Positions 9,228 to 17,699 of a stretch of DNA of 64,000 nucleotides are shown here, piece by piece. A program made the translations under genes and the position numbers. Origin of the DNA: Streptomyces sp. ST2-7A (lineage in GTDB: Bacteria; Actinomycetota; Actinomycetes; Streptomycetales; Streptomycetaceae); contig NZ_JAJUWS010000004.1 in the NCBI RefSeq assembly GCF_021390475.1, positions 62,001-126,000 on the forward strand. The letters run 5' to 3'. Below the pieces are notes generated by a model, which was not told where the DNA came from, ran no database searches, and worked only from the letters and a program-made list of their open reading frames with translations. The number at the start of each line of letters is the position of its first letter. Position 1 is the stretch's first letter.

Positions 9228-9267
9228 CTCCGGCGGGTGTCGGGTCCGAACCCGACACCCGCCGGAG
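9228..9267. terminator. Bidirectional terminator
   Basis: A perfect 18-bp stem (9228-9245 with 9250-9267) closed by the loop CCGA. It sits between the ends of the convergent threonine aldolase and acyltransferase genes, two bases from the latter's stop codon. No U-run follows, as is usual in streptomycetes. Confidence 0.85.
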
Positions 9268-9269
9268 AA

Positions 9270-9980
9270 TCAGTTGCCCTGCGGCAGCGGGGCGGTGCCC
9301 CCCAGGTGCGCGGGCAGCCACCAGGTGTCCCGCTCGTCGCGCGGGGTGCCCGGGTACGCCTGCTGCGCGGTCTCCAGGAGTTCCTGGACGCGGGAGCGCA
9401 ACCGCGCGGTCACCCCGGCCGGGTCCTCCTGCGGGTCCACCTCCATCGGGGCCCCCACCCGCATGGTGATGGGGAAGTGGTTGCGCCGCAGATCGCGCGG
9501 GTACCCCTTGGTCCACAGCCGCTGGGTGCCCCACAACGCCATCGGCAGCACCGGCACCCCCGCCTGTTGGGCCAGCCGGGCCGCCCCGGTCTTGAACTCC
9601 TTCAGGGTGAAGGAACGGGAGATCGTCGCCTCCGGGAAGACGCCCACGATCTCGCCCGAGCGCAGGGACCGCACGGCGTGACGGAAGGCGTGCTCGCCCT
9701 GCTCGCGGTCCACGGGTATGTGCTTCATCGCCCGCATCAGGGGTCCGGAGACGCGGTGCCGGAAGACGGAGTCCTTGGCCATGAAACGCACCATGCGCCG
9801 GGAGGGGCGCGCGGTCAGCCCGGCGAAGACGAAGTCCAGGTACCCGATGTGGTTGCTGACCAGTACGGCCCCACCCCGCCGTGGCACGTGCTCGGTGCCC
9901 CGGATGTCGAAGCGCAGGTCGAGCATCCGGAACATGGTCCGGGCGGCGCCGATGACCGGCGGGTAGACGAGGTCTGCCAT
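9270..9980 (-). CDS. 1-acyl-sn-glycerol-3-phosphate acyltransferase family (PlsC-like)
   Basis: A 236-residue acyltransferase that probably adds the second acyl chain to lysophosphatidic acid at the membrane. It has the catalytic HxxxxD block SNHIGYLDF near residue 43, the substrate motif FPEATIS (equivalent to FPEGTR) near 115, and VPVLPMALWGT, the conserved fourth block. The hydrophobic N-terminal segment probably lies on the membrane. The ATG at 9980 gives the family's usual N-terminus; the frame stays open far upstream but with non-family sequence. Divergent from etfB. A dedicated acyltransferase for another acceptor is possible. Confidence 0.88.
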   Translation of the reverse strand: MADLVYPPVIGAARTMFRMLDLRFDIRGTEHVPRRGGAVLVSNHIGYLDFVFAGLTARPSRRMVRFMAKDSVFRHRVSGPLMRAMKHIPVDREQGEHAFRHAVRSLRSGEIVGVFPEATISRSFTLKEFKTGAARLAQQAGVPVLPMALWGTQRLWTKGYPRDLRRNHFPITMRVGAPMEVDPQEDPAGVTARLRSRVQELLETAQQAYPGTPRDERDTWWLPAHLGGTAPLPQGN

Positions 9981-10397
9981 GGAGTGGTGCCTGCTTCCTG
10001 CGAGGGCCCCGCGGAGGGGACGCGTGGTGGGTGGTCGGTCGGGCCGGGACGGACACCCGTCGCGCCGCCCCGTCGCGTCCGCGGTCGGGTCACCGTTCGG
10101 TTTCCCGGACCCTAACCTACGCTTCCGTAACCCCGAACGGCGGTGGTCGGGCGGGTGTCGGCGCGTCCGGTCGTCGGGGTCGCCGGACGACCGGGTGGGC
10201 GAATGCCGCGACCACACCCGCGTCGGGTAGGCAAGGTCACATGCGTCATCCTTGGCGGAGCGGGAACCAGTAGGATGTACTGACGGGTAACAAGGCGGGT
10301 GGATCATCCCGGTGCCCCCGCCCGGTCCGGGCCGTGAAGGCCGCATAGGCTGCCGGGAGAGGCAGTCCGAGGAGCACCGAGAGCTAGGAGAGCCGGC
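9981..10397. promoter_or_regulatory. Divergent control region of plsC-like gene and etfBA
   Basis: No gene is seen. TAGGAT at 10271-10276 is a candidate -10 box for etfB, giving a leader of about 115 nt. It is followed at once by TACTGACGGGTA (10278-10289), an imperfect palindrome of the kind bound by TetR-type fatty-acid regulators; that assignment is a guess from resemblance only. Confidence 0.35.
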
Positions 10398-11183
10398 GTG
10401 AGCTTGAGGATCGTTGTCTGTGTGAAGTACGTGCCCGACGCCACCGGTGACCGGGGCTTCACCGACGAGCTGACCACCGACCGCGAATCCGTGGACGGTC
10501 TGCTCTCGGAACTCGACGAGTACGCCGTCGAGCAGGCCCTGCAGATCGCCGAGAGCGCCGACGAGGCGGAGATCACCGTCCTGACCATGGGGCCGGAGGA
10601 CGCGAACGACGCGCTGCGCAAGGCGCTGTCCATGGGCGCCGACAAGGCCGTCCACGTGGAGGACGACGACCTCCACGGCACCGACGTGTTCGGCACCTCG
10701 CTGGTGCTCGCCCGGGCCATCGAGAAGGTCGGTTACGACCTGGTGGTGTGCGGCATGGCCTCCACCGACGGGGTGATGGGCGTGCTGCCCGCGCTGCTCG
10801 CCGAGCGGCTGGGCGTGCCCCAGGCGACCCTGCTCTCCGAGGTCTCCGTCGCCGACGGCACCGTGACCGGCCGCCGGGACAACGACGCCGCCTCCGAGGA
10901 GCTCAGCGCCTCCCTGCCGGCCGTCATCTCGGTGACCGACCAGTCCGGCGAGGCCCGCTATCCCTCCTTCAAGGGCATCATGGCGGCCAAGAAGAAGCCC
11001 GTGGAGACCCTGGACCTGGAGGACCTGGAGATCGAGGCCGAGCAGGTCGGCCTCGCCGGCGCCTGGACCGCGGTGGAGGACGCCACCGAGCGCCCCGCCC
11101 GCACCAAGGGCGAGATCGTCACCGACGACGGCGAGGGTGCCAAGCAGCTGGCCTCCTTCCTCGCCGAGCGCAAGTTCATCTGA
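10398..11183 (+). CDS. etfB: Electron transfer flavoprotein, beta subunit
   Basis: A 261-residue ETF beta subunit (AMP-binding). The family start LRIVVCVKYVPDATGDRGF, the motif MGPEDANDALRKALSMGADKAVHV and LVVCGMASTDG are characteristic, as is the C-terminal KFI-like anchor ahead of the alpha gene. With EtfA it carries electrons from acyl-CoA and related dehydrogenases to the membrane quinone pool. The GTG start has AGGAG 10 nt upstream. It is followed after 66 nt by etfA on the same strand, and both are closed by one strong terminator, so they form a two-gene operon. Confidence 0.95.
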   Translation: MSLRIVVCVKYVPDATGDRGFTDELTTDRESVDGLLSELDEYAVEQALQIAESADEAEITVLTMGPEDANDALRKALSMGADKAVHVEDDDLHGTDVFGTSLVLARAIEKVGYDLVVCGMASTDGVMGVLPALLAERLGVPQATLLSEVSVADGTVTGRRDNDAASEELSASLPAVISVTDQSGEARYPSFKGIMAAKKKPVETLDLEDLEIEAEQVGLAGAWTAVEDATERPARTKGEIVTDDGEGAKQLASFLAERKFI

Positions 11184-11249
11184 CGACCGGCGCGCGGTCC
11201 GCGCCCTCCCACCCTCCCCGGTCCCCGGGCAACCCGCAGGAGTACTCCC

Positions 11250-12212
11250 ATGGCTGATGTCCTCGTCCTGGTCGACCACGCGGACGGCAGCGTCCGCAAG
11301 CCGACCCTCGAACTGCTGACCCTGGCCCGTCGTCTCGGCGACCCGGTCGCCGTCCACCTCGGCCCCGGCGCCGACACCGCGGCCCCGACCCTCGCCGAGT
11401 ACGGAGCGGTACGGGTCCTGACCGCCGACGCCCCCGAGTTCACCGAGTACCTCGTGGTCCCCAAGGTGGACGCGCTGCGCGCCGCCGTGGAGGCCGTCTC
11501 CCCGGTCGCGGTGCTGGTCCCCTCCTCCGCCGAGGGCAAGGAGATCGCCGCCCGCCTGGCGCTGCGGCTGGACTCCGGCCTGATCACCGACGCCGTGGAC
11601 GTCGAGGCCGGTGACGAGGGCCCGATCGCGACCCAGTCGGTCTTCGCCGCCTCGTACACCACCCGCTCCCGGATCACCTCCGGCACCCCCGTGATCACGG
11701 TCAAGCCGAACTCCGTCGCCCCCGAGGCGGCCTCGGCCGCCGGTACCGTCGAGCAGCTGGAGGCGACCGTCACCGAGGGCGGCGGCGGCACCCGGGTGGT
11801 CTCCCGGGCCGCCCGCGAGTCCACCGGTCGTCCGGAACTCACCGAGGCCGCGATCGTGGTCTCCGGCGGCCGCGGTGTCAACGGCGCCGAGAACTTCTCG
11901 ATCATCGAGGCGCTGGCCGACTCCCTGGGGGCCGCCGTGGGCGCCTCCCGGGCCGCCGTGGACGCCGGCTGGTACCCCCACGCCAGCCAGGTCGGCCAGA
12001 CCGGCAAGTCGGTCTCCCCGCAGCTCTACATCGCGGCGGGCATCTCCGGGGCCATCCAGCACCGGGCCGGTATGCAGACCTCCAAGACCATCGTCGCGGT
12101 CAACAAGGACGAGGAGGCGCCGATCTTCGACCTGGTCGACTTCGGCGTGGTCGGTGACCTCTTCCAGGTCGTCCCGGCGCTGACCGACGAGGTCACCACC
12201 CGCAAGGGCTGA
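11250..12212 (+). CDS. etfA: Electron transfer flavoprotein, alpha subunit
   Basis: The 320-residue FAD-binding partner of EtfB. The C-terminal FAD domain shows [59 protein letters not shown] and [21 protein letters not shown], the family signature that holds the flavin, with RAAVD and QTGK residues intact. The N-terminal half is the usual adenine-nucleotide-type domain. The start ATG has GGAG 9 nt upstream. Not FixB of a nitrogenase system: no other fix genes are nearby. Confidence 0.95.
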   Translation: MADVLVLVDHADGSVRKPTLELLTLARRLGDPVAVHLGPGADTAAPTLAEYGAVRVLTADAPEFTEYLVVPKVDALRAAVEAVSPVAVLVPSSAEGKEIAARLALRLDSGLITDAVDVEAGDEGPIATQSVFAASYTTRSRITSGTPVITVKPNSVAPEAASAAGTVEQLEATVTEGGGGTRVVSRAARESTGRPELTEAAIVVSGGRGVNGAENFSIIEALADSLGAAVGASRAAVDAGWYPHASQVGQTGKSVSPQLYIAAGISGAIQHRAGMQTSKTIVAVNKDEEAPIFDLVDFGVVGDLFQVVPALTDEVTTRKG

Positions 12213-12271
12213 ACAACCACCCCCGGGCATCGGACGACGGCGCGCGGTGGGCCGGGCGGTGTCCCGGGAGG

Positions 12272-12319
12272 ACGGGCTCGGGCCCCGTCGCCGCGTTCGA
12301 CGACGGGGCCCGAGCCCGT
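12272..12319. terminator. Terminator of etfBA
   Basis: A perfect 19-bp stem (12272-12290 with 12301-12319) with a 10-nt loop, 60 nt after the etfA stop and just before the end of a small convergent gene. It can serve both strands. Confidence 0.85.
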
Positions 12320-12357
12320 GTGCGCGCCGTTCCGTTTCCGGGGGGTGGGGTGGGCGA

Positions 12358-12603
12358 TCAGCCCGCCGGGACCGCGGCGGGCCGGCGCGGCCGGACCCGC
12401 ACCCGGAAACGGAACCGGGCATCGCGCGGCGCGGGCACTGGGGCCGACGCCCCGTCGGTCGCCGTCCCATCCGCCTCGCGGGAACGGGCCAGGGAGGCCA
12501 GACGGTCGGCCTCGTGTCCGGGCACGGGGCGTTCGGCGCGCTCCTCCCGGTCCCCGGTGAGCAGGTTGAGCGCGAGCAGGGTGAACAGGGGGTACTGCTC
12601 CAT
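12358..12603 (-). CDS. Small conserved-looking hypothetical protein (81 aa)
   Basis: No family recognised. The protein starts [18 protein letters not shown], a short amphipathic or membrane-surface helix, continues with a charged middle and ends in an Arg/Pro-rich tail. Reasons to call it real: nearly every codon ends in G or C, GGGAG lies 9 nt upstream of the ATG at 12603, and a strong terminator faces its 3' end. It is alone between etfA and the DUF6986 promoter. Confidence 0.6.
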   Translation of the reverse strand: MEQYPLFTLLALNLLTGDREERAERPVPGHEADRLASLARSREADGTATDGASAPVPAPRDARFRFRVRVRPRRPAAVPAG

Positions 12604-12805
12604 GGTGGATGTCTCCCGATGTGGGTGTCCGTCGATCGGCCGCCACCCTTGCCGGCCGCTCCACCGGCCCCTCCCGGGCCGGCGTGCGGTGTCGTCCGCC
12701 GGTCACCAGCATGCCGGGGATACATGACGGCGGGTTTGCCCGGTGATCAACCCGATGTGGCGATCCCCCGTGCCGGGGTGAACGTTCCGTGACGCGGCCC
12801 GGCCG

Positions 12806-12834
12806 TTGTGTTTGCCCTTCGGGGCGGCTAGCGT
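12806..12834 (+). promoter_or_regulatory. Promoter of the DUF6986 gene
   Basis: TTGTGT (12806-12811), a 17-nt spacer and TAGCGT (12829-12834) make a good vegetative-type promoter. An in-frame GTG at 12806 lies inside the -35 box, which argues against that as the gene's start. Confidence 0.55.
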
Positions 12835-12845
12835 CGGCTGTTCCT

Positions 12846-12860
12846 TCAACAAAGTGTTGA
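12846..12860. promoter_or_regulatory. Candidate operator palindrome
   Basis: TCAACA-AAG-TGTTGA, a perfect inverted repeat in an otherwise GC-rich area, lies 11 bases past the -10 box, about where transcription starts or slightly beyond. This is a typical place for a repressor. The regulator is unknown; no candidate gene is adjacent. Confidence 0.5.
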
Positions 12861-12937
12861 TCGACGGCCGGCAGGACCACGGAGCCGGGCCCGGTGGCAC
12901 CGGCCGGATCCGCGGCGTCGGCGGGGACGGGAGGGTG

Positions 12938-14248
12938 ATGACCGGGGAACCCGGGGCCGTGGCGCCCCCGACCAGTCTGGGCGAACGGGTGCGGCGCGAC
13001 ATCGAGCGTTCCCAGCAGCCGATCGACCTCGAACTCGCCCGCCGTCACCCCGGCGATCCGGCCGGTCGTCAACCCGTCCACACCGTCTACATCCCGGCCG
13101 ACGCGGTCCCCGGGGACCCGGCGGGGGAGTGGGGGCGGCGGGCGCTGGAGTCGATGGATCGGCACGCGCCGGATCCGGCGGTGTGGGTGGACCTGCTCGG
13201 AGCGGGGGTCGACGATCCGGCGGACCTCGACGCACGGGTGCGCGACAAGCTGCGTCACGAGCCGGTGGAGGACCTGCGGATCGACTTCGAGGACGGTTAC
13301 GGCACGCGCCCGGACGCCGAGGAGGACGCCCGGGCCCTCGCGGTGGCCCGCCTGCTCGCCCGACTCGTGGCCGAGGGGATGGCCCCGCCCTTCCTCGGCA
13401 TCCGGATGAAATCCCTGGAGGCCCCGGACCGTCGGCGGGGGATCCGCACCCTCGACATCGTGCTCACCGCTCTGCACGACGCGGGTCCGCTCCCGCCGGG
13501 ACTGCTGATCACCCTGCCCAAGGTCACCCACCCCGCCCGGGTCACCGCCATGGCGCAGCTGTGCGAGGCGCTGGAGGAGACGCGCGGTCTACCGCCCGGC
13601 ACCCTGCGGTTCGAGGCGCAGATCGAGACCCCGTCGGCGGTGCTCGGTGCCGACGGCCGGGCCACGCCCGCGCTCCTGATCGACGCGGCGCGGGGACGGC
13701 TGGCCGGTCTGCACTACGGCACCTACGACTACAGCGCGGCCTGCGGCGTGGCCGCCCACCACCAGGCCCCCGATCACCCGGTGGCCGACCACGCCAAGGC
13801 GGTGATGCAGGTCGCGGCGGCGGGCACCGGGGTGCGGGTCTCCGACGGCTCGAGCAACATCCTGCCGGTCGGTGACACGCCGGCCGTGCACGCGGCGTGG
13901 CGCCTCCACGCCCGTTGGGTGGAACGCTCGCTGGCCCGCGGTTTCCACCAGGGGTGGGACCTGCACCCGGGGCAGTTGCCCACCCGGTACGCGGCCGTCT
14001 TCGCCTTCTTCCGTCGGGGGCTGGTCCGCTCCGGCGAACGACTGGCGGGGTGGGTGGGTCGTGCGGAGGCGGGCGTGCTGGAGGAGCCCGCCACCGCCCG
14101 GGCCCTGGCCGGTTACCTGGTGCGTGGAGTGGACTGCGGCGCGGTCCCGGCCGCCGAGGCCGAGGCGGCCTGCGGGCTCCCCCTCGGTCGGTTGGCGGAA
14201 CTGGCGGGCCGGACCGCCCCGATCCGGGACCGCCCCGCCCCGACCTGA
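12938..14248 (+). CDS. DUF6986 family, HpcH/citrate-lyase-like aldolase relative
   Basis: A soluble 436-residue protein. Segments such as [49 protein letters not shown] and [13 protein letters not shown] follow the pattern of the PEP/pyruvate-type TIM barrels (HpcH/HpaI, citrate lyase beta, malate synthase), where an ED pair and a later E bind a divalent metal and the Arg binds an alpha-keto acid. I recognise it as DUF6986; the exact reaction is not known to me. Start chosen at ATG 12938 with GGGAGG just upstream. The gene stands alone behind a promoter with an operator-like palindrome, so its expression is probably substrate-controlled. Confidence 0.75.
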   Translation: MTGEPGAVAPPTSLGERVRRDIERSQQPIDLELARRHPGDPAGRQPVHTVYIPADAVPGDPAGEWGRRALESMDRHAPDPAVWVDLLGAGVDDPADLDARVRDKLRHEPVEDLRIDFEDGYGTRPDAEEDARALAVARLLARLVAEGMAPPFLGIRMKSLEAPDRRRGIRTLDIVLTALHDAGPLPPGLLITLPKVTHPARVTAMAQLCEALEETRGLPPGTLRFEAQIETPSAVLGADGRATPALLIDAARGRLAGLHYGTYDYSAACGVAAHHQAPDHPVADHAKAVMQVAAAGTGVRVSDGSSNILPVGDTPAVHAAWRLHARWVERSLARGFHQGWDLHPGQLPTRYAAVFAFFRRGLVRSGERLAGWVGRAEAGVLEEPATARALAGYLVRGVDCGAVPAAEAEAACGLPLGRLAELAGRTAPIRDRPAPT

Positions 14249-14257
14249 CACCGTCCC

Positions 14258-14320
14258 GAGCCGGGAGCCGGGAGCCGGGAGCCGGGAGCCGGGAGTCGGG
14301 AGTCGGGAGTCGGGAGCCGG
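14258..14320. repeat. Heptanucleotide tandem repeat
   Basis: Nine consecutive 7-bp units: five GAGCCGG, three GAGTCGG and a final GAGCCGG. It starts 9 nt after the DUF6986 stop codon. The remainder of the 400-nt gap to the next gene holds nothing I recognise. Confidence 0.9.
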
Positions 14321-14647
14321 AGCCCCGGAACCGTGTCGACGCCCGGGGCGTGTGTCCCGCGTGGTCCGCTCCCGAACGCCCTCCCCGCCCCGGTGGTACA
14401 CCCCCGGGGGTGTACGGGGCCCCCGCTTCGCCTCCGCCCCGTGTCGCGGCCGTCGTGCCTCCCCGCCGTGCCCGGTGGTTCCTGCGCCCCCCGTGCGCCC
14501 CCCTCTCCCGGACGGCCGGCGCTTCCCGTCGCTCGATGTAACGATCAGAGGTCGGTCCCATGGGGCCACGAATCGGACATCCGGTGAACGTTTTCGAGCC
14601 CGGGTGCAGCGGGCAACTGACAGCAGGGCGAATCAGGAGGGTCATCC

Positions 14648-15730
14648 GTGATCATCTGGTTGAACGGGGCGTTCGGTGCGGGTAAGCGCTCGGTGGCGGT
14701 GGAACTGGTGGAACTTCTGCCGGGCGGCGTGCTGTTCGAGCCGGGGCGGTTGACCGCCCTGCTCCGCCGCACCCTGCCGGCCAAGAGCTGGGAGGAAACG
14801 GGCGACGTCCGGGATCTGCCCGCCTGGCGTCGTCTGGTGGTGGAGGCGGTGGCGGCGGTCCACCGGGAGACCGGCGGCACCCTGGTGGTACCCGGCAGCC
14901 TGCTGAACCGCTCGCACCGGGACGAGATATTCGGCGGCCTGGCCGCCTGCGGACTGAGCGTCCGACACCTGCTGATCCACGTCGGGGAGGCGGACCTGCG
15001 CCACCGGCTGCGAAAACCTCCCCGGCCGTTCGCGAAGGGGGCCGACCTGCCCGTCCCCGCCTACGGCGGATCCCCGCCGGGCGGGCTCCGGGAGACCGAT
15101 CCGATCGGTGAGTACCTGCGGGCGTTGGAGGAATGGTTGTCGCTGGACGCCCACGCCGTCGACGCCGCGGGCCTCACCCCCCGCCTGATCGCCGAGCGGG
15201 TCGCGACGGCCGTCGGCGCCGGCGCCGGGGTCTGTCCCATGCCGGGGACTCCCCGCCCGACGGGTGCCACCGTCGCCGCCGGTGTGCTCTTCTTCGACCG
15301 GGACGACCGGGTCCTGTTGGTGGACCCGGTCTACAAGGCGGGCTGGGAGTTCCCGGGCGGGGTGGTGGAGCCGGGCGAATCACCGGCCCGGGCCGCGATC
15401 CGGGAGATCGCCGAGGAGTTGGGACTGCGGCTGCCGGGCACTCCGCCCCTGTTGGTGATCGACTGGGAACCACCCCTCCCGCCGAACCACGGCGGGCTGC
15501 GACTGCTCTTCGACGGCGGGGTGCTCCCACCGGAGCGCGCCGCCGCGGTGCTCCTGCCCCCCGAGGAGTTGCGCGAGTGGCGGTTCGCCGACCCGGTGGA
15601 GGCCGGGCGTCTGCTCTCCCCGAACCGGATGGCCCGCCTGCGCTGGGCCGTCCGGGCGCGGGCCGAGGGACGCCCGCTCAATCTGGAGGCGGGGGTCCCG
15701 ACCGGACCCGGTACACCCGTGGGGCCCTGA
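14648..15730 (+). CDS. P-loop kinase-like domain fused to a NUDIX hydrolase
   Basis: The 360-residue protein joins two enzymes. Residues 1-195 are a TmrB/AAA-type nucleotide kinase-like domain beginning MIIWLNGAFGAGKRSVAVEL, with DLPAWRRLVVEAVAAVHRE and LLNRSHRDEI. Residues 205-350 are a NUDIX domain with a complete box, GGVVEPGESPARAAIREIAE then ELGL. In the Walker A loop the residue after lysine is Arg instead of Ser/Thr (GAGKRS), which would disturb the magnesium ligand, although a serine follows. The NUDIX half should hydrolyse a nucleoside diphosphate derivative. The ATG at 14651 is an alternative to the GTG at 14648; GGAGG lies a few bases upstream. Confidence 0.85.
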   Translation: MIIWLNGAFGAGKRSVAVELVELLPGGVLFEPGRLTALLRRTLPAKSWEETGDVRDLPAWRRLVVEAVAAVHRETGGTLVVPGSLLNRSHRDEIFGGLAACGLSVRHLLIHVGEADLRHRLRKPPRPFAKGADLPVPAYGGSPPGGLRETDPIGEYLRALEEWLSLDAHAVDAAGLTPRLIAERVATAVGAGAGVCPMPGTPRPTGATVAAGVLFFDRDDRVLLVDPVYKAGWEFPGGVVEPGESPARAAIREIAEELGLRLPGTPPLLVIDWEPPLPPNHGGLRLLFDGGVLPPERAAAVLLPPEELREWRFADPVEAGRLLSPNRMARLRWAVRARAEGRPLNLEAGVPTGPGTPVGP

Positions 15731-15809
15731 TCGCGTCCGCCGCGAAACGGCCCCGCCCCGGGGAAGCCGTGTCCCGAAACCCCGCCCCTCCACCCGGCCC
15801 GACCCCGGG

Positions 15810-15847
15810 GCGACGGTGTCGACGGTCTACGCCCCCGACACCGTCGC
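15810..15847. terminator. Candidate terminator after the kinase-NUDIX gene
   Basis: A perfect 12-bp stem (GCGACGGTGTCG at 15810-15821 with its complement at 15836-15847) with a 14-nt loop, 80 nt past the stop. The rest of 15731-16065 is GC-rich and shows no gene. Confidence 0.65.
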
Positions 15848-16065
15848 GTCGGGGGCCGCCCGCCGCCCGCCGCCCGCCGCCCTCCGTCACAGGAGGAGGC
15901 CGGGGGCGGGGCGCCCGACCTTCCGACGCCCCCGGGAACAGGATCGCTCCGGGAACCCCGACCCCGGGGCCGGTGGAACGCGGCGCGGCGTCTCCCGGGG
16001 GCTGCGGCCGGCCCCCGGGACCGACGGGGGCGGGAATCCGCCTCGCAGCGGATCGCCGCGACTCC

Positions 16066-17463
16066 TCAGCCGGCGCGCTCGGCGTAGCGCAGCAGGAACA
16101 GCGCCTCGGCCACCGACATCCGCTCCAACTCGTCGGGGGACACACTCTCGTCCACGGCGTGGATGCGGGCCGCCGGCTCGCTCAGCCCGGTCAGCAGGAT
16201 CTCCGCCTCCGGGTACAGACCCGCCAGGGCGGCCGTCAGCGGGATCGAGCCGCCCTGGCCGATCACCTCCATCCGCGCGCCGTCGTAGGCGGCGGACATC
16301 GCCTCCGCCATCGCCGCGTAGGCGGGACTCGACACGTCGGCCCGGAACGGCTGGCCCTCCCCGACCGCCTCCACCGAGATCCGAGCCCCCCACGGGGCCC
16401 GCGACTCCAGATGGGCGGCCAGCAGCTTGCCCGCCTCACCCGCGTCCACCCCCGGCGGCACCCGCAGACTCACCAGCGCGGCGGCGCTCGCCTGAACCGA
16501 CGGCGTGGCCCCCGTCACCGGCGGGCAGTCGATGCCCAGTACCGTCGCGGCCGGACGCGCCCACAACTGGTCGGCGGGCTCCCCGGAACCCATCAGTCCG
16601 ACCCCCTCCAACACCCCGGCATCCGCCCGGAAGCGCTCCCCGGGGTAGGGGGTGCCCTCCCACACACCGTCCGCCGGCAGCCCGTCGACGACGGTGTCAC
16701 CGGACGTGTCGCGCAACGAGTCCAGCACCCGGATCAGGGCGGCCAGGGCATCGGGGGCCACCCCGCCGAAGGCACCGGAGTGCAGGTTCCCCTCCAGGGT
16801 GTCCACCCGCACCCGCGCCATCGTCATGCCGCGCAGCATCGCGGTGACCGTCGGCGCCCCGGCACGGAGGTTCCCGCTGTCGCCGATCACCACGACGTCC
16901 GCCCGCAGCAGCTCCGGGTGGGCCTCCGCGTAGCGCTCCAGCCCTCCGGTGCCCTGCTCCTCGGAGCCCTCGACGATCACCTTGATCCCCACCGGGACGC
17001 CCCCGGTCGCCCGCAGCGCGCGCAGCGCCAGCAGGTGCATCATCACCCCGCCCTTGCAGTCGGCGGCCCCCCGGCCGTACCACCGGCCGTCCCGCTCGGT
17101 CAGCTCGAAGGGAGGTGAGGTCCAGGCGGCCTCGTCCAGCGGCGGCTGCACGTCGTAGTGCGCGTAGAGCAGGACGGTCGGCGCGCCCGCCGGACCGGGC
17201 AGCTCCCCGTACACGGAGATCGTGCCGTCCGGGGTCTCCAGCAGCCGCACATCGGGGAAACCCTCGGCGCGCAGCGCCGCCGCGATCCACTCGGCCGCCG
17301 CCTCGCACTCCCGGGGCGGGTACTGGGTCGGATCGGCCACCGAACGGAAGGCGACCAACTCGGCCAGCTCCTCCCGGGCGCGCGGCATCAGGGCGGCGAT
17401 CCCGGCGGTGATCCCGGTGGTTCGCGGGCCGGTGGCGTGGCCGGGGTCGGGGGTGGACTGCAT
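16066..17463 (-). CDS. M20-family dipeptidase / metallopeptidase
   Basis: A 465-residue zinc peptidase of the M20 (PepV/CNDP-like) family. The metal and catalytic residues stand in LLYAHYDVQPP (first His and catalytic Asp, near residue 100), GRGAADCKGG (bridging Asp), EGSEEQG (catalytic and metal Glu pair), and the final His in AARIHAVDESV. The insertion domain for dimerisation follows MTMARVRVDTLEGNLHSG. No signal peptide, so it probably processes peptides inside the cell. The ATG at 17463 has AGGAGAGG 7 nt upstream. It diverges from the flavoprotein gene. Confidence 0.92.
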   Translation of the reverse strand: MQSTPDPGHATGPRTTGITAGIAALMPRAREELAELVAFRSVADPTQYPPRECEAAAEWIAAALRAEGFPDVRLLETPDGTISVYGELPGPAGAPTVLLYAHYDVQPPLDEAAWTSPPFELTERDGRWYGRGAADCKGGVMMHLLALRALRATGGVPVGIKVIVEGSEEQGTGGLERYAEAHPELLRADVVVIGDSGNLRAGAPTVTAMLRGMTMARVRVDTLEGNLHSGAFGGVAPDALAALIRVLDSLRDTSGDTVVDGLPADGVWEGTPYPGERFRADAGVLEGVGLMGSGEPADQLWARPAATVLGIDCPPVTGATPSVQASAAALVSLRVPPGVDAGEAGKLLAAHLESRAPWGARISVEAVGEGQPFRADVSSPAYAAMAEAMSAAYDGARMEVIGQGGSIPLTAALAGLYPEAEILLTGLSEPAARIHAVDESVSPDELERMSVAEALFLLRYAERAG

Positions 17464-17699
17464 CGTGGGACCTCTCCTGGGTGTCGGGGCGTCCGGTGTC
17501 CGGGGGTCTCCCGGGTCGCGGCGCGCACGGCGGTGGGCCGGTGCGGAACCCCGGCGGGGGGTGGATCGTCACCGGGGGCCGCGCCGTCGGCGGGCCGCGT
17601 CGTCGGAGATCATCCCACAGCGGGGTTCCGCCGGCCCGGGTCGTAGGATGCGGTGACGCGGGGGATTCGGGACGCGACGACGGGGAGCGACGGCCAATC

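Noticed and set aside
10398-12212. FixAB of a nitrogen-fixation electron pathway
   Set aside because: No fixC, fixX or nif genes nearby; the sequences fit ordinary EtfBA.
12806-12937. GTG 12806 as an earlier start of the DUF6986 gene
   Set aside because: It lies in the -35 box of a good promoter and adds 44 residues of Arg/Gly-rich sequence; ATG 12938 has a proper ribosome site.
14258-14320. CRISPR-like array
   Set aside because: The units are 7 bp and contiguous, with no spacers.
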